Source: Dasypus novemcinctus
Lineage: Eukaryota; Chordata; Mammalia; Cingulata; Dasypodidae
DNA: 64,000 bases
Direction of reading: 5' to 3'
NCBI RefSeq assembly: GCF_030445035.2
Contig: NC_080698.1
Coordinates: 4,967,501 to 5,031,500, forward strand
Shown here piece by piece: positions 44,690 through 55,736 of this stretch (positions are counted from its first letter, which is position 1; each line of letters opens with the position of its first letter). Position numbers and translations under genes: made by a program. The notes beneath the pieces were generated by a model that ran no database searches, was not told the DNA's origin, and saw only the letters and a program-made list of their open reading frames with translations.

Positions 44690-45170
44690 GAGGAGGAGGC
44701 AGATCACGGCCTGAAGTTGACATGCACTTTTTCCACCGTTGGCTTGACCAGACGGGCCACAAAGCTGGTACAACAGGATTAGCAAAATTGCCTTGTTGGA
44801 CACAGTCACAGCATGACATGTGCTATGGCAAAGGAATCTGGCAGGATTAACCTGCCAGGGATAAAGATGTAGCAGACAAGGGGCTGAATTAATGGACTGC
44901 CATGACCGCGGCGGGGAAATCTATTTGCATGTGATATTTGCTGTGCTAATGAACTTGGCCTGGCAGGCCGGGCAGCCCTTTTTGAACCAGGAGTGAGTTT
45001 ATTTTAAAGCCCACCTAGACGGCGCCTGCCAAGGGAGGCTGGCGCAAGCTGCTTGAGTACCTTTGACTTATTTTCGCCATCAGGTTAAGGTGGAAGTGCT
45101 GCCTTACAGGCCTGTGACCGTCTGTGTGGCTTCATGACCCTGCGCAACCATCCCAATACCTCGGAATTTG
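44690..45170. promoter_or_regulatory. Candidate conserved enhancer-like block
   Basis: A non-repetitive, moderately AT-rich stretch in otherwise GC-rich DNA. It is dense in developmental transcription-factor motifs: GGATTA (44776-44781 and 44844-44849; OTX/PITX-type), AATTAATGG (44887-44895), the octamer ATTTGCAT (44933-44940), and CTAATGA (44946-44952). No open frame of note crosses 44660-45180, and no repeat family fits. These are features of conserved noncoding elements; conservation itself cannot be seen from one sequence. A poly-A run (44655-44671) precedes it. Confidence 0.4.
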
Positions 45171-47273
45171 GGTGCCAAAGGCCTCCCGTTTAGAGCGCTA
45201 CTGCCTGTAAGAAGCAGAGGACGGTGGGGGAGGCCCGGAGGGAGCACGCGTGCAGAACGGGCTGTTTCGTCTGGTTTGTGTGTTCCAGTCTCCTGAAAGT
45301 CAGACCGGGCCTAGGGTGAGGCAAGTGGGGTACCCAGTTTGGAAAATTTCTGGGGCCACTCACGGTCTGGCTTTCACACCAGCCAGGTCGGTGCGTGCCG
45401 TGCCCACCGCCCTCCGGTCCCCACCGCTGAAAGTTACTGTGCAAACCATTCAAAAACGTGGGTGCCCCAAAGCAGGCCCTGAGAGTTACTGGAGTGCAGG
45501 TGGTTTCTTTGGGAGCTGGCCCAGGAAGCATTGCAAGCGATGGGGGAAACGGGCGCGAGGGAGGTGCGTGCTCTCCCTCAGGTTGCTGCCCCGGCAAGCA
45601 GACCTCCGGGGCCAGGGCGCCGGGCACGTGCCCGCCAGCTGACAGGTGCTCAGATGGAAAGCCCCCCAGCGGTCAGCTGGCCCCAGGCCGAGCCGCATCC
45701 TGTTTGGCGGCAGTGGAGACAGGCACCAGCAGAGCCCATGTGGGCCCAAGGTTTAGTTTTTTTCCTCTAAATACAATGAAAGCGTCTTAGAGTCGCACTG
45801 TGCTGCAGCCCTAGGTTTAGAGCAGCAATTTCCAAGCCTGGAAACCGACCGAATCAGGGCTGTGGAGCAGGGCGGGGCCCCCGGTCTGTGCCACTTCAAG
45901 CACCCCCCCCCAGCCGCCAGGTGCCATGCGCCAGCCAGCTTCGCGGCCGATGGCGAGCCCTGCGCAGGATCTGCTGCCCCGTGATGAACCAGGGAGGCGG
46001 TTCAGGAAACAGTTGCACTGCCGTCGTCGTCTTTCCCAGAGGTACCAGGAGGAAGACGCCCCATCGATCTGAGAGCCCTGATGCTCTAAAAACGCGATAA
46101 ATGTCATGTCTTTGGTGTTGTCCGTACAGAGTGATCATTATGTGACATTAAAAAAAAAAATCAGACTTAACCAACTCAACCCTGCCAAGCCAGAGTGACG
46201 ACGGAATGACATGAGCAGGCGGAGGAGGAAACGAGGAAACGAGATTAGAGGGCAGCGGTTAAGTCAGTGTAGAATTTCGGAGCACTGGCAGTCTCGCATT
46301 CTCTTCAGATGCCCCTGGGTAGTGAGACCGTCGTGGGGGGGGGGGGAACAGGTGAAAAGGCCCCGTGGTGGGAGGGGCAGGGCAGTGTCCAGTGGGGCCA
46401 CTGGGTGTGGCTGTGTGACAAGGGCGACCCGCCCGGGGGCAGGGGCCCTGAGGCCCAGTGCCAGCCCCCTCCCAGGTGGCCTCTGGCCCAGGGCTGCGAC
46501 GGCCCAGGGCAGGGGCTGCTTGGAGCCCTCCACCCACAGAGAAGGCGCCGTTCTTCACTTGGTACAGCGCCATTCGGACCAGCCTTGTGCTTCGAGATCT
46601 GGAGGACAGACACGAGGCAAGAGTCCGGGGAGGTGACGGCGAGCAGGCAGCAGGGCTGGGCCCTGTGGGCCTTTGGGGAATACGGGTTTTATTCTGGGTG
46701 TGCCAGGACATGGGCGAGGAGCCAGAGCAGGAGAGCGGCACAGCCCGAGGCGTGTTTTCCAAGGCTCGCTCAGGCCGCTCCATGAAGAGAGGGCCACGGG
46801 CGCAAGGATAGGTTCCTAGACGAGCAGGTGCGTCCTGCGGTGTCCCCAGGTGGGCTGTCCGTGGCGTGAAGTCGAGTCACTTAGAGGACAAAATGTCGGG
46901 ATTTTCAGGACATTCTGATGGCAGGTAGGGGACAAGAATAAAATGTTACTGTCGTGGTGTCCATGCGGCTCCCCCAGCGTTACAGGGACTCCTTGCCACA
47001 TGAGGGCACGTGCGCCGAGGGCACCGTGGTGGCTGAGAAGTCGTGGTGGTGGACGGACACAGAGGGCTCCAGGGCACGGAGGTGGGGCTAGGAGCTGGAC
47101 TGAGCACGGTCAAGGAAGACCTTGAGAGCCACCCAAGAGCCCCGGCCGCGGGAACGAGGAGTGCACGGCTGAGCTCGAGCAGATTTACCCTCGGGCAGCG
47201 TCCCCCTGGTGCCCTGTGGAACACGGTGGGCTTGCCTGGAGGCAGGGAGATGATATTGAGTGACACTGGTCAT
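45171..47273. other. GC-rich single-copy DNA, no gene seen
   Basis: C- and G-runs at 45903-45910 and 46335-46348. Overlapping frames of up to 174 codons on both strands over 46200-46810 are GC artefacts with no recognised similarity. Confidence 0.4.
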
Positions 47274-47812
47274 CGTATTAGTCAGCCAAAGGGGTGCTGA
47301 TGCAAAATACCAGGAACTGGTTGGCCTTTATAAAGGGTATTTATTTGGGGTAGGAGCTTACAGACACAGGCCATAAAGCATAAGTTACTTCCCTCACCAA
47401 AGTCTATTTCCACGTGTTGGAGCAAGATGGCTGCCGACGTCTGCGAGGGTTCAGGCTTCCTGAGTTCCCATATTCCTGGGGCTTGCTTTTCTCTGGGTTC
47501 AAGGTTCCTCTCTTCCTGGTGCTGGATTCTCTTTCCTCTGTGAGCTTATTTCCCGGGACTTCAGCTTTAGGCTTCAGTATCAAACTCCAACATCAAAACT
47601 CCAACATCAGAAACCCTCACCTCTGTCCTTTGCTATATGCCTTTTATCCGTGAATCTCCACCCACCAAGGGGTGGGGACGCAACACCCTAATGTCATGGC
47701 CCAATGAAAGCCCTAATCATAACTCAATCAGGCCCAGGTGCAGACCAGATTACAAACATAATCCAATATCTGTTTTTGGAACTTTATGGAATAACCATAT
47801 CAAACTGCTACA
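47274..47812 (-). mobile_element. MaLR-like LTR, solo, perfect 5-bp duplication
   Basis: A 539-bp LTR in minus orientation, starting CGTATTAGTCAGCC (from TGTATTAGTCAGCC by a TG-to-CG change) and ending AAACTGCTACA. It is flanked by GTCAT on both sides (47269-47273 and 47813-47817). The first bases are the inverse of the 3' end of the LTR at 8778-9325 (GGCTGACTAATACA), so both belong to one family. 'tggttggcctttataaagggtatttattt' is the antisense of its 3' region with the polyadenylation-type segment. Confidence 0.9.
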
Positions 47813-47817
47813 GTCAT

Positions 47818-50224
47818 TAAAAAATAACGCTGTGTGTATCCCTAAGATACTTGACGCCATTTGGATTCCTTTAAGCTCTTAGAAAAGAGTAGCCAAGCCA
47901 CAAGATGCTTGGTTTCATTCTACTGTTCTTTGTCGAGCATCTCCATGGCGGCCAACACTGGGCACCCACGAGCTTAGCGTTGAGGAGAGGGCAGTCCTCC
48001 CACGATGTGGTCATTGCTCTCAAGGAAGGACACAGGTGCCTGGAGGGCATGGGGAGGGCTTGGGCTGGTCTGGGGGGTTGACAGGATGGGGAGCTGAGGT
48101 CTGAAGGAGAAGTTGGCATTAAACTGTAGGGGGTGCTGTGGGGGGGGTCCTTCTAGGTGGAGGGAGGGACCTGGACACGTGAGAAGCTGAGAAATCCCCG
48201 AGAGAGGAGGGTGGGCCAGGTCTGCTGCGGGTGAGCACCGTGCCCTGCCAGCTTTGGTTAAGACCCGAAGGACCTGGTGGCTTTGGCGACAGTCCTCTCT
48301 GGCCTCTCTCTGCCCCCCTGAGCTCTGGAGGGCTCGAGGCAGGAGCAGTGGGCTGCAGATGGGGGCATCCACGGCCCCGGCTCCTCGACTGCTCCTGGGT
48401 CGCCTCTTAACCTGTGGATACGAGGATGGAGCCGCCGCCTCGTGGCATCTCACCTCCTCGGGTCTGTGCCACTTTCACTGGTCCCGGCACGCCCTTCCCG
48501 TGTGCTCCGTCTTACCCAGAAGAGCACGTCAACCTTGTTGAAGGCGCCGGGCACCCCACGTGGCAGCTCGTGCCCCCCACTTTATTTTACGAGGCGCTAA
48601 CCCGCTTTCCAGTGCTCGCTTGTTCTCAGGAGGGGGTGGTCACCGCAAGTTCAGACCCGCGAGAAAGAGGAATGCCAAGGCTCTCTGCACAGTGCTCGGG
48701 AAGCCAGCCCCAGTAACTCAGCCGGCACCATTGCCCACGGGGTGCTCAGCATTTATTGAGCGCTTGCTGTATGCCAGGGTGTCTGATCTTACTGTCTTTA
48801 CCCTGTTTTGCAGATGCTGAAACTGAGGCCCCCTTGGCTCTGAAACCTGCCCTGGGAGCACACGTGGGAAGGGAAGGGGCCGCGTGCTGGCCCAGCCCGG
48901 TCTGTCCAGAGCCCCGGGGCCTACCCAGGTGCCCCCATGAGACCAAACCCTGTGTCCAGATCACAGGTGCCCCCCTACAGCCTGGGAGGGGCCTGAGAGC
49001 CCGTCCCCCCTGTCAGACTAGGACGCCAGGTAGGAGAGGCATCTGGCTCAGTGTGTCCACTCCGGGAAGCGCTGGCAGCTGACACGGAGCCGAAGCCCGC
49101 GCCCCCAGCCCCTCCCCTCCCCTCACACAAGCCCCTTCCTCCTCTGAACACCCCATCCGATGGGCACAGCGAACAGTCACGAACCTCCTGCTGTGGCGAG
49201 GATCCACGGGTAAAAGCATGCCATGTGCTTGGAGCCACGGCCGGCCAGAGGTCAGCCGTCCCCGCTCCTGACGCACAGTGAGCCGCTCGTCCTGGGAGCC
49301 TGGCACAGAGCGATCTGCAGTGGGTGGGGGTCACCAGCGCGGTGTTTCCGTGGCTGTATCAGCCCCAGCGTAGGTGCCTTGATCACAAATGTGAGCATCA
49401 AGACATCCCTGCTCTCCAGGCTGCCCCGTGAACCGATGGTTAATGAATTAGTCCAATTTCCCACCTCCCCCAGCTCCTGCAAGGACTTTGGCAGAACTTG
49501 GGTGCCACATCCAGAACTAGGAACTTGCCAAGTCGGCGTCCTTAAAATAAAGCAGGTTCCAAGATAGATGGCAGAAAGTGGAAAACGTGATTTTTCTCGG
49601 TAGGGTAACTAAGAACCACGCAGCAGGTGGGAGCCATTTTGGGCCAGGGAGCTGTTCACTTAAAAGTGTTTTTTGACACCTGGAAATAGGGATTCAACTT
49701 CAAATGCTGTCTTCACATCAGTTGACATGACATCATTTCACGACGGTGATCAAATCCAGGCGGCTACCAAAATGCGACTGCCAGCGCCCTTTGGCTGTTG
49801 GGTTTCGCTGTAGAGAGACTTGGCTCTGGGGGTTAGAGCCCCGGCCTGGCATCTCCTGGGGAAGGCAGGGGATGGCCGTGTGTTGAGTGACCACTGCCGC
49901 GCCTCGGCCAGCCGCAGCTTGTGCTGGGTTGCGTGACTGCCCCGAATCCGCAGTCACCCCCTCATTTCGTATGCAGGATGTTCCCCACCCTAGGGACTGA
50001 GTTGGGGAGATGGTGCTCCTTTCTGGAGGTGTTTTGCTGCATCTGCAGCGGCCACGCCGCCTCCTTGCCTTTAAGCGTTAAAGGGAATCACGCCAGCTGC
50101 CGCTTCCCGCGGGCTTCCGGGTCCGCCTTGTGTCCCACCCTCTGGAGTTCTCAACCTGCGGAGGGACTGTCCTTCTCTATGTAAGAGTCAAAGCCCTGGG
50201 GTTACATTACCCGTCCAGAGGCCC
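47818..50224. other. GC-rich single-copy DNA, no gene seen
   Basis: Holds one MIR (48745-48860). Overlapping frames up to 159 codons on both strands have no recognised product. The stretch 49600-49760 is AT-richer and contains a palindromic TTCACTTAAAAGTG and a nearby GACACCT, which are weak T-box-like sites. Confidence 0.4.
48745..48860 (-). mobile_element. MIR: MIR SINE fragment
   Basis: Antisense MIR: 'ctcagcatttattgagcgcttgctgtatgccagg' and then 'ctgttttgcagatgctgaaactgaggcc'. The middle is partly deleted. Confidence 0.7.
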
Positions 50225-50290
50225 TGGGGTCAGTACGTGCTCTGGCGAGACTTGAACCCAGGTCGTGCCTAACTCCAGTCCACCCTTCCC
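50225..50290 (-). mobile_element. MIR: MIR SINE fragment (tRNA head)
   Basis: Contains 'gctctggcgagacttgaacccaggtcgtgcctaactcc', the antisense MIR tRNA-like head with its B box. Short. Confidence 0.5.
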
Positions 50291-50824
50291 ACGCCGTCGC
50301 CTCCTTCCCTTGTTTTCAGGTCCAGAGGAGCCAGGGCCAGAGTAATGTAAGCGTCCCTGCGAGGTTTCCTGAAGCCCGAGGGGCTTGCGATAAAACACTG
50401 CTTTAGACAGAACCTGTGAGGACCCCCAGAATGAGCCCCCTCCTCTGGCCACAGCACCGCGTCAGGCGTCCGATGCATTCTCAGCGGGGGTTTCCCCCCC
50501 CAGAGCTGGCCCCGACGCAGCCCCCACTCGGGAGCGAAGGCGTCGGGAGTCACGCGCGGCCCGTCTCGTCTTGAGCCAGGCAAGGGCGGCTTTTGAGGAG
50601 GGGCCCGGTCCTCGCGCCCCAGGCGCTGCGCACTCGCCAAGCGGGCGCTCGAAGCAGTTGGCTAAGGGCTCTCCTCCCGCAAGCGTCTTTCCCCGGCGGC
50701 CGCGGAGCACCGCCCGTGGCAGATTGAGGAGTCACGGGGGTCGCAGCCCACCGCGTTTCCTGCCGCGGCGGCCTCAGACCCTCCCTCGCAAGGCCGGGTG
50801 GTGGTTGGGGCAGTGTGGCGAAGA

Positions 50825-50995
50825 CGAGGCCTCCCAGTCGGAGGCCTGGGTTCGAGTCCCGGCCTTGCCCCTTCCTGGCTGTGAGCTCCTGGGCCAGTCA
50901 CCTGCGTCCCAGTCGCCCCTCCATGAGGTCAGCCTCGTTGCCCCCGTTTCACAGGCGGGGGGACGGAGGCCGTGCGTGGAAAGCACCCTGCGCGG
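50825..50995 (+). mobile_element. MIR: MIR SINE in the CpG-rich domain
   Basis: Sense MIR with 'cctgggttcgagtcccggccttgccccttcctggctgtgagctcctgggccagtcacctg' (B box GGTTCGAGTCC) and then 'gttgcccccgtttcacaggcg'. It is GC-enriched relative to a typical MIR, in line with its surroundings. Confidence 0.75.
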
Positions 50996-51001
50996 CCCGG
51001 C

Positions 51002-51091
51002 ATGGCGTCGGCGACGGCAGAGGAAGATGGCGCACGGGGCACGACGTCTGGACAACCCGGCCCCCGCTCCGAGCGCAGGCAGCCCGCCGCC
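51002..51091 (+). other. Possible short first coding exon (speculative)
   Basis: An ATG at 51002 in a favourable context (G at -3 and +4) opens 30 codons starting MASATAEEDGARG. They end exactly in phase at a GTGAGT donor-like sequence (GT at 51092-51093). An AAGATGGCG, the YY1-type start-site motif, lies inside. It sits in the CpG-rich domain directly after a MIR. There is no second exon, known family or transcript evidence, so this remains a guess. Confidence 0.15.
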
Positions 51092-52560
51092 GTGAGTACC
51101 TGTTCCCGTCTCCGCGTCCCACCCAAGACCTTGAGCTCCCGGGGAGTGACCGCCCCCCGAGAAGGGCTGGGAGGATGGGCGCGTGTGGGCGGGCAGGCCC
51201 CCTCGGCCCTGGCCTTGAGCGCACCCCCTCCTCGGCCGTTCCCAGGCGGCCCTGCAGCTCCCCCCCCCCTTCCCTGAGAATCACCCCTCTGCGGTGTGGA
51301 CGGTGGCCACGGCGTGCCCTTCCCTCAGGGGAACGGAGACCCTCAGGCCATCCTGGCGCCACTGCCGGTGTTTTCCAGGAACAAACCTCTTTGCCCTCTT
51401 GCTTTGTAGATTTGAACGTTTCTTCTGACGGCATCCTCCGGGGACCTGGGAGGCGTCGGGAATTAACCACGGCTGGGACCCGCCACCCCGGGGCTGCCAG
51501 GACCAGAGCCTCGGCCCGACTCGCTCTGCCTTGCCCGGGCAGGAGGGGCGAGGAGAAGGCATTTCCCGCTCCGTAGGTCTCTCGGAAACGTCGCTGCCTC
51601 TGTTGACAGGGGACCGTGTCCCCTTTGTCAACAGGACGGTGAGGAGAGGAAGAAGGGAGGCGATGCCCGGCAGGCTCCCCCCGTCCCTGCACCTGCGGGG
51701 TGGGGCTGGCTCTGACCCTTCTCCAGCAGGAAGGGGCTCGGTCGTGGCCCCGCCTCGGCCTTAGGAGACGCGGGAGCTGCTCGGGGTGTGGCCCCCGAGG
51801 TCTGGCCACCCCCGGGCCTGCAGGTCGGGAGGCGCGGGTGTCGGCCCACCGCGGGGGAGAGACGGGACACAGGCGAGTGTGGGGAGGAGAGGTTCCCGGG
51901 GGGCCGAGACCCCCAGCTGAGAGTCCCTGGGCTCGTGAGGGTCTGCTGAAGGCAGCGGGCCCCCCCTTCCCAGAGAGGCGCCGGCGCAGGGGTTCGTGTC
52001 GAGGGTCCGGGCTCGTGGCGCCGCTGATGCCCGCCCCTACCCGCTGAGGTGGGAGAATCAGCCAAGGACAAGGGATGGACAGCTGCCGGGTGGGGCAGAG
52101 AGGAAGACGAGGCAGGTGGCGCGCTCGCTCTTGGGTTACCCCGCGGCGCGTCCTGCCCTCTGCCACCTCCCAGCCCCGGCAGCGCGCCGAGGGACCCCAC
52201 GACCCGCGGCAGGTGCGGTGGGGCAGCTGGTGTTGTGAATCAGGCCGGCGCCCATCGGAAAACGGCTACTTCACAACACCAGGGCCGCACCTCACCCCAG
52301 GCAGCACCGGGTGCTGGACACCTGCACCGGACGCCACCCCCCGCAGTGGCTCAGCGCCGGACGCTGCTCAGCGCCAGGCCGCGCACGGCCCACACCCACC
52401 CGGAGGCCGCGCTGCCCGGTGCTGGTCGCTGCCCTTGGGGGGCCCGGGCGCCCCCGGCAGCAGGGGCTTCCCCCAGAGCCGACAGTGTGGGCAGCTGCCC
52501 GTGGAGATCGGGCTGAGTGCCATGAGCCTGAACCTGACCTCCCGAGGCGCCTCTACAGCC

Positions 52561-53904
52561 GGGTCTTTTGATGTGACGCTCAGCGGGGGGAGCTTTGACG
52601 GGGACGAAGCGGGAGGAGAGGGAGTCCCTCTTTATAGGACGGAGACTCGGGAACGCTCTGGAGGGGGCGGCCGTGCTGGCAGCAGGTACGGGGAGCCTCC
52701 CAGACGCGCCGTTCCCTGAAGAGAAGGGGCCTTTCTTTGGGGTTCGAGGGAAGGAGCCTTTCTTTGGGGTTCTAGTTCACTCTCTGTGGTGGACGTGTGC
52801 ACCCCTGATGGGAACGGTGAGAGCCAGACCCAGAGAAGAGCGGCCCTGGGCAGCTGGTCGGCCAGGCGCGCCCGCCGGTGCCCCCTGCTGCCCCCGCGCT
52901 GCCCTGGGCTTCCTCTCCCCACGTGCCCACAGCCAGCACCCGGCAAAGTTGGAAAATGCCCGGGTCTGCAGGTGCGGGCATTTTCACGCCTAATGCACAT
53001 CTTCGCCGTGATGCCACCGTGCTGCGGGGCCGGAGTGTCCAAGCAGAGGTGGCGGGTCCCTCCTGTGGCACAAGTGGGGGCTGCCCATGGCACTGGCTTC
53101 CTGGGAACAGAGCCGGCTGCTCTGGGAACGCAGGCTCCACACGACCTCAGGACTGTGCAGCTGTCACACCAGGCTCTTGCTGCTGTCCCCAAGAGCCAGA
53201 CAAAAGCAGGGCCTGTCCCCACCGCCAGCCACTGCTCCATGCCCCTGAGCACAGAGGCCCCCAGGGCGGTCCCCAGGCACCCCGTGAGGCCCTCGCCCTT
53301 CTCAGAGGTCTAAGCCGGGTAGACCAGGAGGCTTCGAACCCATGGCCTTCTAACCTCATTTAAATCCTCCACGATAGAACCCAATTAAAAACCTCGTCAA
53401 ATGTAAAATAGGGCCAAGTCCAGGGAGAGAACCACTTAACTCTGCGGGCAAGCTGGCGAGTCCATCTGAGGTTTGCAGGGACCTTCAGGGGTCAGAGGCT
53501 GCAGAGGCAGAGCGAACACGTGCCGCTCGGAAGCGGTTCTGGGAGCCCTGCCTCGGGGTATGCAGCCCTGGGGTGGCGGCCCAGCGCCCTGCACCAGCCA
53601 GAGCCTGTCCACAGCACGGCTGCTTTTCCAACATGGGTCCTACCTCCCCGAGAACAGCCTCCCTCCCTCCAGAACGTTCCAGAGCCTCTAGGCCCCTCTT
53701 CTGAAGCCTGGCGTTCAGAATCTTCGTAACCTCCCTGCACTCCTACACTCGCAGCTAGCCGTGTTCCAAAGGAGGCCCCTTGGCCGGCAGCCCAGGACCT
53801 TGCTGATGACAAGCACTGTCTGGTCCCCACCTGCCGGCCCCATCAGCCCTCCTGGGGGGGCGGGGGTGAGAAAGGACGTTTCCCGAGTACGATTTGCCAT
53901 CAAG
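52561..53904. other. GC-rich single-copy DNA with tandem duplication, no gene seen
   Basis: A tandem duplication of a roughly 27-bp unit containing CCTTTCTTTGGGGTTC occurs at 52721-52772. Large overlapping frames (to 206 codons, minus) have no recognised similarity. Confidence 0.4.
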
Positions 53905-54080
53905 TGGAGCAGCGGTTCCCAGCGCAGTCCGCGGCCCAGCGGCATCAGGGCACGTGTCAGGATGGCACGTCCTGCAGACGTGCTGAGTCAGGAGCCCACG
54001 TGGCCCTGCAGGCTGCACACCGACCAGCCCTCCAGCCAGGGGCTTCCAAGCTGGCTCAAGCCTGAGTGCTGTGGGAATAG
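53905..54080 (+). mobile_element. MER5A: MER5A-like hAT-Charlie MITE
   Basis: Starts 'gagcagcggttcccagcgcagtccgcggcccagcggcatcagg', the MER5A left end, with the inner and right parts diverged. No coding capacity. Confidence 0.55.
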
Positions 54081-54399
54081 AGTAAAGGGGGTCACGGAAA
54101 GCAAAAAGCAGCCCCGCGTGACTGGGGGGATTGCCTCTGCCTGCCCTTGCAAACGCCGCGAGGCATTTGGAGCGTTTACTGTAAGGTACCTAGTGATAAA
54201 AACCATGAACTTGACAAGCAAACCCCAGCTGTTCTGGGGCTGTGGAAGCCCATCATTTCCCATCGCGCTTGAGTAAACAAATGTGTGTGGGACAGCCTCC
54301 TTTTACCCCCCAGCAGAGAAGCTGGAAGGGGAAGGTCACCTTCCACCAAGTGAAAGGCTTGGACGTACTTTTCTCATACTTCCTAACAGTCCATGGCAC

Positions 54400-54500
54400 G
54401 TTTCAAGTGTTTACAGTTCTTTAACCTGAACAACCCTATTTGAAGACAAATGAGCAGCAAAGAGAAATGAAAGCACCTGCTCCCCAGAGGTGGGGGTCTC
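54400..54500 (-). mobile_element. MIR: MIR-like fragment
   Basis: 'gtgtttacagttctttaacctgaacaaccctatttgaagac' resembles the antisense MIR stretch around 'cctcacaacaaccctatgagg'. Weak. Confidence 0.4.
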
Positions 54501-54839
54501 CCTGCTGAACCCCCATGGGGTCTCCAGACCTGTGCTGGGAACCACTTCCAACTGGCCACCTCTGCCGTGTACAGCTGGGCACCCGCCGTGCCCAGCTTAG
54601 AGCGCCCTGGCTCCACCTGAGCCGTTAAAAGCCGCTGACAGTGGGTGGCTAACTTGGAACGCGTGAGCCTAAAACGTATACCTTAAAAACTAAGCTCACA
54701 GCGCAGTCATTTCATTTGATCTCAAAAAAAGCTTGTTCTTTCACCTTGAGGTGGGTTCCTTCTTTGGTGGTGGGGGCTGTGGGGGAGATGGGCTGGTTTT
54801 GTCTGCTGGTAGATGTCACTGGATCTCTGCCGTAGGCCC
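54501..54839. other. Single-copy DNA, no gene seen
   Basis: No recognised gene or repeat. The sequence just before the next LTR ends with the left GGCCC target duplication (54835-54839). Confidence 0.4.
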
Positions 54840-55727
54840 CATGATAGTTTGGAATGATGCTCCCCAGAAAAAGATTCTTGGACCTGATCCACCCCGTGGG
54901 TGTGCAGCCACTGTCCATAGGCCCTTTTGACTTCAGTTAAGGTTTGTCCCAGCCCAGTCGGGATGGCTCTTAATCCTATTACCGGAGTCCTTTATAAGCA
55001 GAACGGAATTCAGAGAGGAGGCAAGGACAGCAAGAAGCCGAAGGCCAGCAGAACCCAGGAGAGAAGGGAGAGCCCAGGAGAGGCCACTGTGTGCCCTGCC
55101 CTGTGACACAGGAGCCCAGAACCAAGGGTCACGGGCAGCCCTCCCCAGAACACCAGTCCCCAGGGAGAACGCGTTGCCTTGATGATGCCTGGATGTGGAC
55201 TTTTTCCTGGCCTCAAAACCGTGAGCTAAGAAATTCCCGTTTTTGTTTTTAAAGATTTATTTATTTTTATTTATTTCTCTCCCCTTCCTCCCCCACCCCG
55301 GTTGTCTGTTCTCTGTGTATTTGCTGAGTCTTCTTTGTCCACTTCTGTTGTTGTCAGCGGCACCAGGAATCTGTGTTTCTTTTTGTTGCATCATCTTGTT
55401 GTGTCAGCTCTCCGTGTGTGTGGCGCCATTCCTGGGCAGGCTGCACTTTCTTTCACACTGGGCGGCTCTCCCTACGGGCACACTCCTTGCGCGTGGGGCT
55501 CCCCTATGCGGGGACACCCCTTTGTGGCAGGGCACTCCTTGCGCGCATCAGCACTGCGCGTGGGCCAGCTCCACACGGGTCGAGGAGGCCCGGGGTTTGA
55601 ACCGCGGACCTCCCATGTGGTAGACGGACGCCCTAACCACTGGGCCAAGTCCCCCGCCAAGAAATTCCAGTTTTTTAAACCAACCCACTGCATGGTACTT
55701 GCTTGGGCAGCTAAGGAACCTGAAGCA
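54840..55727 (+). mobile_element. MaLR-like LTR with nested SINE, perfect 5-bp duplication
   Basis: A plus-strand LTR of the 11069/17223/38282 family. It begins CATGATAGTTTGGA, equivalent to TGTGGTGGTTTGGA with TG mutated to CA, and ends GGAACCTGAAGCA. It is flanked by GGCCC (54835-54839 and 55728-55732). It contains 'cctattaccggagtcctttataa' (TATA-like) and 'cctcaaaaccgtgagctaagaaattcc'. A full-length DAS SINE (55245-55658) splits it; without it the LTR is about 455 bp. Confidence 0.88.
55245..55658 (-). mobile_element. DAS-SINE: DAS SINE, full length, nested in LTR
   Basis: Same family as 2597-3005 and 25528-25956. The tRNA head is at the right end: read on the minus strand, GGGGGACTTGGCCCAGTGGTTAGG and GGTCCGCGGTTCAAACCCC. 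The GC-rich body and a T-rich tract (antisense of the A tail, 55245-55275) follow. The target duplication AAGAAATTCC[C/A]GTTTTT is seen at 55228-55244 and 55659-55676. Insertion into the LTR is therefore later than the LTR. Confidence 0.93.
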
Positions 55728-55736
55728 GGCCCCATG

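Larger units (their letters stand above)
50460..52560. promoter_or_regulatory. CpG-rich domain (candidate CpG island)
   Basis: About 2.1 kb of very GC-rich sequence dense in undepleted CpG, the strongest such region in the window. CpG would normally be lost by methylation in mammalian DNA, so the domain is probably kept unmethylated or is under GC-biased conversion. It contains a MIR (50825-50995) and a possible first exon (51002-51091). Long mutually overlapping open frames (e.g. 405 codons on the minus strand, 50949-52166) result from few stop codons in GC-rich DNA; they are rich in Arg, Pro, Gly and Ser and show no recognised domain. Confidence 0.6.

Noticed and set aside
50850..50875. tRNA-like B box suggesting a tRNA gene
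   Set aside because: Flanking text is MIR core and the A box and acceptor pairing are missing; it is a SINE.
50949..52166. A 405-codon open frame on the minus strand in the CpG-rich domain
   Set aside because: Its Arg/Pro/Gly/Ser-rich composition, equally long overlapping frames on the other strand, lack of any recognisable domain and the MIR inside it indicate low stop-codon density in GC-rich DNA, not a gene.
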